Source: JADFQT01 sp965216025
GTDB lineage: Bacteria; Chloroflexota; Dehalococcoidia; Lucifugimonadales; UBA3495
Assembly (NCBI GenBank): GCA_965216025.1
Contig: CBDCEX010000018.1
Coordinates: 186,001 to 250,000 of the forward strand
Direction: 5' to 3'
Length of the DNA: 64,000 nt
Shown: positions 54,731 to 64,000 of the stretch, one piece after another
Layout: every line of letters begins with the position of its first letter
How positions within the stretch are numbered: the first letter of the stretch is position 1
Made by a program: the position numbers and the translations under genes
Notes under the pieces: generated by a model
The model's database searches: none
What the model was told of the DNA's origin: nothing
The model's input: the letters and a program-made list of their open reading frames with translations, nothing else

Positions 54731-55096
54731 CTAACTTACTTGGGCCGATTCTCTCTCCAGGAACTGACGCAACTTCTCTTCAGGGGTGAGCCCTTCGGAG
54801 GGAGGAGCAAGTTCCTCGTAAGAAGCTACCCCTTCTACCAGGCCAGTCCTCTCATAGGCGTAGAAGGCAACCCGTATCGTCTTGTCTGAGTAACGGATGA
54901 CGCTCTCTACTCGCCATCTAAGGGACGGAGGCTCGTGGATTGCTGACCATTCTCCTCGCTTTAACGCCTGGCCTCCGACAAAATTCGAGCTGAAGGCACC
55001 GAAGGATGGCAATGCTTTTAACACCGGATCTGTCCTGCTGCCGGATAAGCTAAAAACGCCTACGCCCTCCAGCTGGCACTTCACAACCAGGCGCAT
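54731..55096 (-). CDS. Hypothetical protein, 121 aa
   Basis: Start taken at the ATG at 55096 (MRLVVKCQLEGVG); the upstream part of the open frame overlaps the IS701 remnant and has poor composition. The body is beta-rich (SLRWRVESVIRYSDKTIRVA) with an acidic helical end (LTPEEKLRQFLERES). Family unknown. Confidence 0.5.
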   Translation of the reverse strand: MRLVVKCQLEGVGVFSLSGSRTDPVLKALPSFGAFSSNFVGGQALKRGEWSAIHEPPSLRWRVESVIRYSDKTIRVAFYAYERTGLVEGVASYEELAPPSEGLTPEEKLRQFLERESAQVS

Positions 55097-55110
55097 TCTT
55101 TGTTGTTCTA

Positions 55111-56273
55111 TCAAACCTGATCCTCGGTCTGACCTACCCAGTAGGGAAGCTCGTGACCATGATACCCACAGGCTAGTACTAGAACGGCAACCCGTATCGT
55201 TCTTAGCTGCGTATCCTCCAGCCACAACAGCAATTGATCGGGCCCGAACTGCTCCCGGGGCAGCATCTCCCGCACCACCCGGTACACCTGTGGCTCTCGT
55301 GATCCGGGGCATCTTTTTCCCCCCAATCCTGCTGCAGGCTCAGCAGGAACGCTCCACAGCAGGCACATGGCTATGTGGTGATGGGAGCTGCGGGTCTCGT
55401 ATTCGTCCAGCCCCACGTCACCCTTCTCAGGTTTCTCGTGGATGTGCCCTCGGGAGCTGACACCAGGTTCTCGCCCTCGCCTCCTTAACGAACCTGGCCT
55501 TCCTGGGACAAAATTCGGCAGAGCTCCTGCTGCCCAGGCCACGGGGGAAGGATCCAAGCCGGGTCCAGACCGTAGTGCCGCCCGGAACGTCCAGCACGTA
55601 GCGCATCCCCAGGGCCGCCAGTCCCTCCCGGAATCGGCGACATCCCGAAGGCGTCGTCTCCGGCAACCCACTCGGCCCTGAGGTAGCCCAACTCCAGGAC
55701 CCGCTCCAGCATCTCCAGGGCCAACTCCGGCTTTGACCGGTAGTTTCACAACTGGTCGGAGGTCCACCCAGCCGCTTGTCCACCAACGCCCGGCCCAGCG
55801 GGCTGATAGGCCAGGAACATCCCACCCTGGCAGTTGGCCACCTTGCCCAGCCTGCCGCAGTACTTCCCGCCGATTTCTGCCCTGCTTGGGGAAGTCGCTG
55901 CCATCGAACACCCAACCGCCTCCGGGTGTCCCAGCCTGGGGGCCAAGTATTCCTGCAACCGCCCTATGACTGTCTCATCGGACCACCGGGCCTCGGTGAG
56001 AAAGCGCTGCATCGCCCGGGCCGAGATGCCCACCGATTCCGAGAGATTCTCGGCGTTGCGCCGCTCCTGGTCCTGCACCAGCAGCGCCTGAAGGTAATTC
56101 CCGCTGTGATCCCGCCACTGCTTGCGGCCGAAGGAGGCCGCAAAGAAGGCGTGGAATTCCTGAAGGCTGTCGTAGACCCCTCGAAGCTCGCCGCATCCAT
56201 CACTCAAACCACCCAACCCACTACCAGGCAACCGTCGTTGTAGTACTAGACGCTCCCTTAATTCGGACTGCAC
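55111..56273 (-). pseudogene. IS701-family transposase, multiply frameshifted
   Basis: Pieces in different frames align in order with an IS701-type transposase: AMQRFLTEARWSDETVIGRL (56000 region), VFDGSDFPKQG with the first Asp (55905 region), GRLGKVANCQGGMFLAY (55830 region), a WVAGDDAFG block with the second Asp (55660 region), and GDVGLDEYETRSSHHHIAMC with the Glu (55400 region). At least three shifts separate them. It is non-functional. Confidence 0.75.
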
Positions 56274-56297
56274 TACTGCTATGGCATCTTCCTTGGT

Positions 56298-56522
56298 TCA
56301 TCGGAGGTCCTTTAACTCGGCCTCTAACTCCTCAACCCGTCGAATTAACGACAAGTTCTCGACCTGAAGAGGCCCTTCCTTAACAAGAACGTTAGCCCGG
56401 TCTACGAACACCAGGATGTCAGTCGGCGCTGGGGTACCGATGCCACTCTCGGCCGTGACTCCGCAACCAATCACAGTCAGCGCGACCAAGACCACCAGTG
56501 CATTCCATATTCCTGACATCAT
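56298..56522 (-). CDS. Small lipoprotein with coiled-coil end, 74 aa
   Basis: GGGGAGG lies three bases before the ATGATG start. A short hydrophobic segment (LVVLVALTVIGC) with a lipobox Cys at about 20 is followed by a C-terminal heptad stretch (SLIRRVEELEAELKDL). The size and layout recall phage outer-membrane lysis lipoproteins, but this is only a resemblance. Confidence 0.5.
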   Translation of the reverse strand: MMSGIWNALVVLVALTVIGCGVTAESGIGTPAPTDILVFVDRANVLVKEGPLQVENLSLIRRVEELEAELKDLR

Positions 56523-56641
56523 TGCCTCCCCTACTTATAGACCATCTCCAAAACGGGTATTTTATGGTCGAATAGTAACTGCTAGGCTGGAGAGAGCAAA
56601 GCGAACCGGCGGGATTCGGGAAATTGGAAGGGAAAGAGTAA

Positions 56642-57891
56642 ATGAGCGGTTACATGCTGGAAGAATGGCAGGGAGTCGTCCAGGAGGGGTCCGAATTGGT
56701 AGCCCAAATTGGCCAAGGGTATTGGGAGTTGGGCGACCTGGCTATTAAGGTCTTACGCAGCAATCGTCGTAACCGACATAAGCCGGTTGAGCAGGAGTAC
56801 CAGCGACTTCATCGACTACGAGGAGATACTCGGAGACGAGGAAATCGAGCTCATATCAATCATGGATCCGCCCGGTAATCCACAAATGAAGATCAACACC
56901 CATCGGCGCCTGAAGGCCGTGATGAACGAGGCCCAGGTCGGCGACGCAGCCCTGAAGACCAGGGACTCCCAGATGTTCGCGGTCGAGGTGGGGTTCTACA
57001 TCGGCTGGACCCGACCCTTCGGTTACCAGAAGAGGAAGGTGATGTGGAGAGGGGCGGAGCACACAAAGCTGGAGCAGCACCCGGAAGAATGGCCCCACCT
57101 CCTCCACGCCAAGGAAATGGGAAAGGAGAACTATTCCCTGAGGGAGATCATAGCCTACCTGGAAAGTACCGGTCTGAAGCACCCGGCCGCCGAGACCAAC
57201 CTGAAAAGGAACGGGAAGGTCGGAACGCGAGGCAACGGTAAATGGACCACCGATAATACCTCCTACCTTCTGACGAAGAGCAAAGCAGTGCTGGGCCAGA
57301 CCGCCAGAGGGGGAAAGGGGTCTGGAAGTAAGATCCTCAAGAAATCTGCGGAGGTGCTATGCCTGGACGCCCACCCCGCAGCGATGACCGAAGAGGAGCG
57401 GGACCAGATAAAAAGGAATCTAGCCAGCAGGCGTAAACAAGCAAAGAGTTCCGTGGGCCAGGAAAACTCCAACCAGCAGAAAAGTCCCAGGAGCCACGGA
57501 AGCCCCAACCCACTGGGCGGAATCTTGGTCTGCGAAATGTGCGGCAGCAACATACAGTTGCACACGACAAATGGCATCCCAAGGCTCAAATGCCCCAACC
57601 AGCGGAACTACACGAAGGACCATCCGAACTGGTGTCCCAACCCCCCCGTCAGGCTCGATGTTTTTGTCACAAAAACCTTACGAGCCATCTTGGGTCACAT
57701 TCTGACCAAACCGGTGCTACGCAGACTGATAAGCATGGTAGTCAAGGAGAACAGGGACTTCGTGACGCTCCAGATGAGCCGCAAGGACCAGATCGAGAAA
57801 CGGCTGACGGAACTGGAACGCGAGATAGGAAACCTCGTTAATGCCGTTGCGGTAGGCGACGCCAGCCTGGCCTTAAAGGGGGGAATCAAAC
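56642..57891 (+). pseudogene. Serine recombinase lacking its N-terminus
   Basis: From about 56760 the frame 56709-57891 codes IVVTDISRLSRSTSDFIDYE, IELISIMDPP, GWTRPFGYQ, the zinc ribbon LVCEMCGSNIQ...LKCPNQ...NWCPNP and a coiled coil (KDQIEKRLTELEREIGNL). The catalytic Ser segment is missing. Instead, the upstream 56642-56757 frame codes an unrelated start (WQGVVQEGSELVAQIGQGYW), so two genes have been joined by deletion. The 3' end is cut by the ISAzo13-like element at 57894; about 20 codons continue past it at 59193. Confidence 0.7.
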
Positions 57892-57893
57892 TA

Positions 57894-59190
57894 AGGAATT
57901 GTCACGAAATAACTTGACCTTTACTACATGCTCAGCTATACTTAATGGGTGATAGTTGAAGGAGCGATTCAAGCTCGTTACCAAGCGATTGCCCCCGTTG
58001 TGGACGAGCGGGTGCGGCGGCTGGTGCTTGCCGCTGAGGCGTCGGCGGCCGGGCGTGGTGGCCAGGCAGCGGTTGCAAGGGCCACCGGAGCTTCTCGCGG
58101 GACGATTCGCCGCGGCATACGGGAGTTGGGCCAGCCGGCCGTAGGGGCCGCGAAGGGCCGCATCCGCCATCCTGGAGGCGGCCGGAAGCGCACCGTCGAG
58201 CATGACCCGAGCTTGCGCGAGGACTTGGACCGGCTGGTGGAGCCGACCAGCCGTGGGGATCCCGAGTCCCCGCTGCGCTGGACCTGCAAGAGCGTGCGTC
58301 AACTGGCGGTGGCATTGAAGCGCCAAGGGCACCAAGTCAGCCATCGCATGGTCGCCGAACTGCTCCACGACATGGGCTATAGCTTGCAAGCCAATCGCAA
58401 GACCCTGGCGGGGACGGAACACCCGGACCGCAACGCCCAGTTTGAGCACTTGGACCGGGCGGTGCAACTGCAACTCTCCCTGGGAGAGCCGGTGATCTCC
58501 GTGGACACGAAGAAGAAGGAACTGGTGGGGCCCTTCAAGAACGGTGGGCGGGAGTTGCGTCCCAAGGGAGCGCCGGAGCAAGTGCTGGTGCATGACTTCC
58601 TGATTCCGGATCTGGGCCGGGTCAGTCCTTATGGGGTGTACGATATCGCCCAGAACGAGGCCTGGGTCAGTGTGGGGACGGACCACGATACGGCTGCTTT
58701 TGCCGTCGAGAGCATCCGGCGTTGGTGGCGCGGCATGGGGCAGGCGCTCTACCCGAGCGCCACTCGGCTGCTGATAACGGCCGACGCGGGCGGCAGCAAT
58801 GGGTATCGGCTCCGCTTGTGGAAGCTGGAGTTGCAGAAATTGGCGGATGAGACGGGCCTTGAAATCGACGTGTGCCACCTCCCACCAGGGACCAGCAAGT
58901 GGAACAAGATCGAACACCGCTTGTTCTCCGCGATCAGTCAGAACTGGCGCGGAAAGCCGCTGGTGAGCCACGAGGTGGTGGTGAACTTGATCGGGGCGAC
59001 CACGACCCGGACGGGGCTGCGGGTTCAGAGCCAACTGGACACCAACCGATACCCGGCCGGGCGCACCGTATCGGACGACGAACTCGAAGCCATCTATTTG
59101 CGTAGAGACTCTTTCCATGGTGAATGGAATTATTCGCTGCTACCCCGCGTTGCGCTGCTCAATTGAACTAATTATTTCGTGACAATCCCT
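57894..59190 (+). mobile_element. ISAzo13-like element, 1297 bp, intact
   Basis: Terminal inverted repeats AGGAATTGTCACGAAATAA and TTATTTCGTGACAATCCCT, with a TA dinucleotide at each side (57892-57893 and 59191-59192), bound the element. It lies inside the recombinase gene. Confidence 0.88.
57949..59166 (+). CDS. ISAzo13-family transposase, 405 aa
   Basis: An N-terminal HTH (AAVARATGASRGTIRRGIRE) is followed by the DDE core: first Asp in ISVDTKKKELVGPFKNGG, second Asp in LLITADAGGSNGYR, Glu in SKWNKIEHRLFSAI. Full family length with an intact frame. The GTG/ATG choice at the start is not decisive; no strong Shine-Dalgarno is seen. Confidence 0.9.
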   Translation: MIVEGAIQARYQAIAPVVDERVRRLVLAAEASAAGRGGQAAVARATGASRGTIRRGIRELGQPAVGAAKGRIRHPGGGRKRTVEHDPSLREDLDRLVEPTSRGDPESPLRWTCKSVRQLAVALKRQGHQVSHRMVAELLHDMGYSLQANRKTLAGTEHPDRNAQFEHLDRAVQLQLSLGEPVISVDTKKKELVGPFKNGGRELRPKGAPEQVLVHDFLIPDLGRVSPYGVYDIAQNEAWVSVGTDHDTAAFAVESIRRWWRGMGQALYPSATRLLITADAGGSNGYRLRLWKLELQKLADETGLEIDVCHLPPGTSKWNKIEHRLFSAISQNWRGKPLVSHEVVVNLIGATTTRTGLRVQSQLDTNRYPAGRTVSDDELEAIYLRRDSFHGEWNYSLLPRVALLN

Positions 59191-59257
59191 TAGCATCTCT
59201 TGGTTTCTCCGCGGTTGATGGCTCGTCTTGGGATAAATCGGTTCTCGAACTATGTCA

Positions 59258-62185
59258 TCAGTTGGTATGTCCATCTGGAACGGTCAACTCCAGCCGGTTG
59301 GACAGCCGTCGGCCGTCCCCGGTGCATACTGCGCCCTGGTCAGTGCAGTCCGTGGTGATGGGGAGAACGATGGTCACGTCAGCGTCGGAGGACGGCCTGA
59401 CGGTGATCTCCCACCTGATGTTGTTTCCTCTGACCAGGCGACGCGCTCGCTTCACTTCTCCCCCAGTCACCGTGAACGCGTGGTCCCGCAGGGTCCTGAA
59501 GCTGAACCTTTCCAGATTCTCGCTGAACCGGAGTTCAAAGGTGAATTCAGCCTGTCCATCATGGGAAGCTGGTTCGCTGTGGATGCTGGCCGTCAGCGGC
59601 GTCAGGGCGGCAGCGGTGTTGTTGGTCACCGCCCGGGCAGCGAATGACGCTGCCGGGTTGTCCGACTGGTCCTTCAGGCGGGCTGCTGCTGTATCGGAGG
59701 GTACGGTGTAGCTTACTGTCACCTCATCGGTGGACGTCACAGCGGAAGCCAGGGTCAGGGTCACCGTGCTTCCCGAAATGGCCACGGAGTTCACCCCGCG
59801 CTGATTGCTCCCCACGTTGACCGTGAAGGCCGCCGCTGCAGGAGCCGGTGTCTCGGTCAACCCCTCGCTGAAAGTAATGGTCAGTGTCGTCCCGTCCACG
59901 GTTGCCGACGAGGGTGCCGGCGGTACCGTCTCCTGGGGCGTGGCGGCGGCCTCCCCGGAGGGAGCGCTGTCGGCGTCATCCGTGGACGCGATGACCCGAA
60001 CGGCGTACTCCACATCGTCGGTCAGCCCGGTGATGATGTGGGAGGTGCCCTTGACCTGGGCCTCCGAAACGTCGGCCTGCTCCGCCCAGTCGTCCCCCGA
60101 CTCCTTCCACTGGACGGTGTAGCCGGTGGGGGTTGGGCCGGAGTCGGGGGCGTCCCAGGAGGTCCGGAGCCTGCCGCTCTCGTGCCGGACCACCGCCAGG
60201 TTCCGCGGGGAGCCGGGGGCCTGTGACCTAGAGGTGTACTGCTCCCCGGCGGCGGTATCGTTCGAGACCACCCGCCCGCTGAAGGAGTCCGCTGTTCGAC
60301 CTTGTGTGTCCCGGATGAAGTACCGGCCCTCGGGCCGGGTGTAGTCCACCGTCACCGCATCCCCCGCCGCTGCCTACGACGCCAGGGTCAGCGTCACCGA
60401 GGAGCCCGACACCGATACTCCGGTCACCTCCCGGGCGCTGCCGGCCACGATCACCGTGAATGCCCCGCCGGGGATGGAGCCCCCCTCGTCCAGGGTCTCG
60501 TTGTAGGTCAGGGTGAGCGTTGCGCCGTCCAGCGTTGCCGACCGGATCCGCAGCCCCGCCGCAACCTCCGCCGTGGCCCCGCTGGTCAGCGACTCCTCGT
60601 TGCCAGCGTCGTCGGTGAAGGTGAGCCTCACCCTGATGGCCTTGCCCGTATCTCCGGAGGTCGGAGTGTGGGTCGAGCCGGTGGCGCCGTCGATTTCCGT
60701 GTCGTCGGCCAGCCACTGATACTCGAACACGGCGTTGTTCAGGCCGTCGGCGTCGCTGATGACCGTGGTATCCGCGGACAGCGTCTCGCCCACGGCGGGG
60801 TTGCCTTGGATGCGCGGCGCGCCCTCCGCCGGCGTGTTCTCCGTCGCGTCCTCCATCGGCGGCGGGCCTGTGACCGTTGCGGTCGGCTCGTTGGTGAGGG
60901 GCCGGTTCCCGGCGGCGCACGGGGCGCCCGGAACCAGGTCATCCTGCCGGATGCTGTCGTACAGGTCTGCCACACAGTACCGGTCCTTGGGCAGCGTGAT
61001 CACGATGTCCCTGCCGCCGTCGGGCTGGATGGTGACGGCCCACCGGCCGGTGCGGCGATCAAGCCAGTGGGCGCCGGTGACCGTTCCTCCGGTCACCACG
61101 AGCAGTTGGGCTCTGGGGAACCCCGTGCCGATCCAGACCTGCTCGCTGAACACGATGTTGAAGGTGAAGCTGCCGCTGCCGTCATGGGAGCTCGGCACAT
61201 TGCTGAACGAGGCGGTGAGCGGCTGCAGCGACGACCGGGGCGTCTCGTTCGCGACCTCCTGCAGCCAGTTCCCCTTGGACGTGAATACATGGTTGCCTGC
61301 GGTGTCGCGCAGGAAGGCCGCCGATGGGTCGGTGGGCGGCTCGTAGCGCGCGATGACGGAGTTGGCGGCCGACACCCCCTCGGCCAGGGTGAGCGCAACC
61401 TCCATCCCCCGGACGGCCACCGCGTCGACGGTCTCGGCGGGTACGGAGGTCTGGTCCAGCTGCCGGTCATAGCGCATGATCAGAGTTCGCCCATTGACCG
61501 ACATGGAAACGAGATGCGGATTGAGCGGCTGAGGCCTGCCGAGAGTGTCCTCCGAGGGCGGGCCGTCTCCGGCCGCATTGGTGGCGAACACGCGCACCGA
61601 GTAGAGCGTGCCCTCCGTCAGTCCGTCCACCTTCTGGAGCCCCTGCCATCCGCCCCTGACCTCCCTCTGGGACACGGCGGCGCTGTCGCTCCAGCTGTCG
61701 TCGGGCTTCTTCCACTGGACGATGTAGCCCGTTGCGTCCGGAACCCCGACTCGCCACCACGGCGGGTCCCACCTGACATACAGCCCGTCGCGGCCGGAGG
61801 CCCACGCCTCGACGTGGATCGGCGCGTAGGGGAGCGCCGGAGTCGGCTCCTGCTCGGTGGACGGGATCTCCTCGATGCCGAATTTGGTCACCGTCGAGGA
61901 GGTCCAGTCGTTGAACAACTGCTGAAACGCCACCCCGATCCACTGGAACTCGTCTCCGGCCCTGAAGGCATCCTTGAAAGGAAGCTCGACGCCGTCGAGG
62001 TGCAGGACCCAGTCCCGGTAGTGCTCCTCCGCCGGAGGGTCCCAATAATCTCCCCGGGTGATCCGGAGCGAAATGTACGAGTAGCCCTGCTTCGTCCGGC
62101 TCCAGGCGTTGGGCATGGTGGGGTACGTGCCGGGGTACACGTCGACGCGCCGGAAGGTGCTGGAGGTGTCCCATGCGCCTTCCAC
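59258..62185 (-). pseudogene. Second modular surface protein, truncated and interrupted
   Basis: Two collinear frames (60374-62203 and 59258-60355) are separated only by TAG at 60371-60373 in SVTLTLAS-stop-AAAGDAVTVDY. Modules visible from the N-terminus: fibronectin-type III (YIVQWKKPDDSWSDSA), SwmB-like (VTLTLASAV... type), Ig-like (GETLSADTTVISDADGLN), another FN3 (TGYTVQWKESGDDWAEQ) and the C-terminal 110-aa module (EPASHDGQAEFTFELRFSEN) shared with the 1774-aa protein. The first codons come from the IS at 62186, so the signal peptide is lost. Confidence 0.75.
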
Positions 62186-63282
62186 GGGAATCCCCCTGGT
62201 CAAGCCAGGGGGCTAAAGGCTACCAGATGCAGCAGGTCATTGAAACGCATCTACCTCACCTCTCCCGGCCACAGTTGACCGGTCTGGTCCTGTGGGGTGT
62301 ACGGTGCTATTCTGGCCGGCAGCGCCTGCCAGAACGCCGTGGCCTCGGCACTCTCTCCCTGGGGCAGATGGAACAACCTGCGCCAGTATCTCCGGGAGTG
62401 GTTGTACGACGGCAACGACCGGGCCCGTCCCTGCCGGACCGAACTGGACGTAAGTCTCTGCTTCCCCCATTGCTCCGGTGGGTCCTGGCATGGTGGCCTT
62501 CCGGCCGGCTGGCCCTGGCCGTTGATCCCACGCTCAAAGGCGACCAAACCCCTGCCATCGTCCTCAGCGTGGTCTACCGCAGTTGCGCTATTCCCGTGGC
62601 CTGGCGCATCCACCGGGCCACCCAGCGGGGGTCCTGGATGGACCCCACGGTGGAACTCCTCAGGGAACTCGCCCCAGCGGTTCCCAAGGAAATGACCGTC
62701 ATCGTGCTCTGCGACCGGGGCATAGCCAGTCCCAAGCTGTGGCGACAGATACGCGCTCAAGGCTGGCATCCCTACATGAGGTATCGGAAGAACGTCAGCT
62801 TCTGCGCCCAAGACGGCCGCCGGTTGCCCGCACAGCACTTCGTTTCCCGTCCCGATACGGCCTGGATTGGCCGCGGCACCGCCTTCAGCACCCCCACCGC
62901 AAAACGCCGCTGCACCCTGCTGGCGGTCTGGTACGTCGAGCAGGAAGAACCCTGGATCATCCTCACTGACCTGCCACCGGAGGACGCCGGACCCAGTTGG
63001 TACGCCCTGCGCTTCTGGATGGAACTGGGCTTCAAGGCCGTCAAAAGCCTGGGCTGGAAGTGGGACCAAACCCGGCGCACCGACCCCTGGGGCAGGCCGG
63101 TACGGACCGTCAGCGTCATCCGCCACGGCATCGACTGGCTGAGGCGGTTGCTGCTCCGAGGACGGCTCTGGAACCGTGTCTGGCTGCTGCCCGAACCCTG
63201 GCCGGAACCCAAACCAGCCCTGGAGATCACCCACCATGCCCCTTCGTGACAACACCACACATACCCCTGTCAGGGGATTCCC
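62186..63282 (+). mobile_element. IS4-like element, about 1.1 kb
   Basis: Ends GGGAATCCCCCTGG (62186) and CAGGGGATTCCC (ending 63282) are inverted repeats. It truncates the surface-protein gene on its left and an IS630 transposase on its right. Confidence 0.65.
62227..63249 (+). pseudogene. IS4-type transposase with two compensating frameshifts
   Basis: The open frame runs to 63249, but between about 62313 and 62473 it is out of register. The true segment is in the next frame: VYGAILAGSACQNAVASALS and LRQYLREWLYDG. One extra G in GGGG and one missing C in CCCCC explain both shifts. Catalytic elements are VDPTLKGDQTPA (first Asp), VLCDRGIASPKLW (second Asp) and WMELGFKAVKSLGWKWDQ (Glu). Confidence 0.7.
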
Positions 63283-64000
63283 CCCCGCCCTTGGCGAGAC
63301 GCAGCAGGCGGAGTTGAGGGCAGTGGTCCAAGAATCGCCCGCCATGGCGGGCATCGGCCTGGCCAACTGGAACTGGAAGTTGGTTCGGCAGTTTCTCCTG
63401 GAACGATGCAGTGTCAGCCTGTGCCGTAGCAGCTGCCTGAACTACCCCCGTCTACACGAGGGCAGGCCCTTGCACCGACTGGGATTTGCTTTCAAGCGCC
63501 CCAAGAAGCGGCTGGTTAAGGGGGACGAGGCCAAACGGGAGGCCTTCGTGGCGGAGTACGCCGCCCGGTGGGACGAGGTGGGGCGCACTGGGGGAAAGAT
63601 ATTCTTTGTCGACGAGGCCCACTTCCGGGCTGACGCGGGATTGCGGGGCAATTGGGTGCTGAAAGGGGAGCCAGCTTTGGTGGACTCCAGCAGTCCGAGG
63701 CATGGCGAGAAGGCCAGCTATTACTCGGCGGTGTACTTGGAGACCGGCGAGGTGGAATGGATGGACCTGGAGGGGAACAGCAACGGAGAAAGCTTCGTGG
63801 CTTTCCTGGAACAGTTGCGGGAGAGGCACGGCGGGCGTCTCAACGTGATCTGGGACAACGCGCCGGCACATCGGGGTCCGGCGATGCGGTCATACCTGGA
63901 GACCCCTGGCCTGAACCTGCGGCTGGTGACCCCCAGTTTTCACGAGGGCAGGCTCTGCCTGGCTACAGCCCGGACTTCAACGCCGATGAAGCCGTCTGGG
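63283..64000 (+). pseudogene. IS630-family transposase, 5'-truncated, runs off the window
   Basis: The frame is open from an ATG at 63236 to the end of the window; the part before 63283 belongs to the IS4-like element. Motifs: LANWNWKLVRQFLLE, KIFFVDEAHFRADAG (first Asp), VIWDNAPAHRG (second Asp). The final Glu motif (PDFNADEAVW) appears out of frame at the window end. Two similar 24-26-base insertions (63446-63469 and 63929-63954) interrupt the family sequence, and the second shifts the frame. The HTH N-terminus is missing. Confidence 0.75.

Noticed and set aside
59262..59711. Plus-strand open frames across the surface-protein genes (also 6.5-10.5 kb and 60.3-62.3 kb)
   Set aside because: They are antisense shadows of GC-rich repeats; the minus strand has signal peptide and domain content.

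Overview
The window looks like an accessory, insertion-sequence-rich region of an uncultivated bacterium. Long secreted proteins built from PPC-like and Ig/fibronectin-like modules, a strong SD-led codon style and IS1380, ISAzo13, IS701 and IS630 elements would fit a Chloroflexota (SAR202/Dehalococcoidia-like) genome. That assignment is an inference from gene style only: no rRNA or taxonomic marker is present.

Layout. 1-1.9 kb: degraded IS1380 copy carrying a 186-bp MITE. 2-14 kb: apparently resident genes (dimeric-barrel protein, MFS exporter, secreted zincin-like protein with a partner, a 1774-aa surface protein, a fused histidine kinase/response regulator). 14.4-18.6 kb: IS debris, a frameshifted nuclease-like gene and an IS1380-type element with an internal deletion. 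18.6-20.4 kb: HD phosphohydrolase plus YwgA-like pair. 20.4-22.9 kb: small hypothetical genes, repeats and a lipoprotein/protease gene cut by an IS1380 copy (22.9-24.6 kb). 24.9-26.4 kb: tRNA-Ser(CGA) followed by a P4-type tyrosine integrase with its own promoter and palindromic operator-like site. 26.9-29.4 kb: decayed SIR2-STAND-TPR-cold-shock gene.

31.7-43.6 kb is the centrepiece: a minus-strand operon with a DUF499-type ATPase, three small unknown genes, a DUF1156 DNA methylase split in two, a TIR-domain protein, another unknown gene and a PLD-SNF2 helicase. The methylase/ATPase/helicase core matches predicted anti-phage DUF499/DUF1156 loci (helicase-methylase-ATPase type). The embedded TIR gene and the small genes are the less familiar part. 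The ATPase P-loop holds an in-frame TGA, so this copy may be dead, recoded or mis-sequenced. A resolvase fragment lies upstream and a recombinase zinc-ribbon gene downstream, followed outward by a large serine recombinase (44.3-46.4 kb).

46.7-52.5 kb holds two more near-identical IS1380 copies, in the same orientation as the 22.9-kb copy, with small phage-like or unknown genes between them. 52.6-56.5 kb contains a terminase small subunit, lipoproteins and an IS701 ruin. 56.6-59.2 kb is a serine recombinase broken by an ISAzo13-like element. 59.2-64 kb is a second modular surface protein, interrupted by a stop and an IS4-like element, then a partial IS630 transposase.

Many accessory genes carry single-base frameshifts in short homopolymers. 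This could be real decay or residual sequencing error, and it limits every claim of a split or dead gene here.
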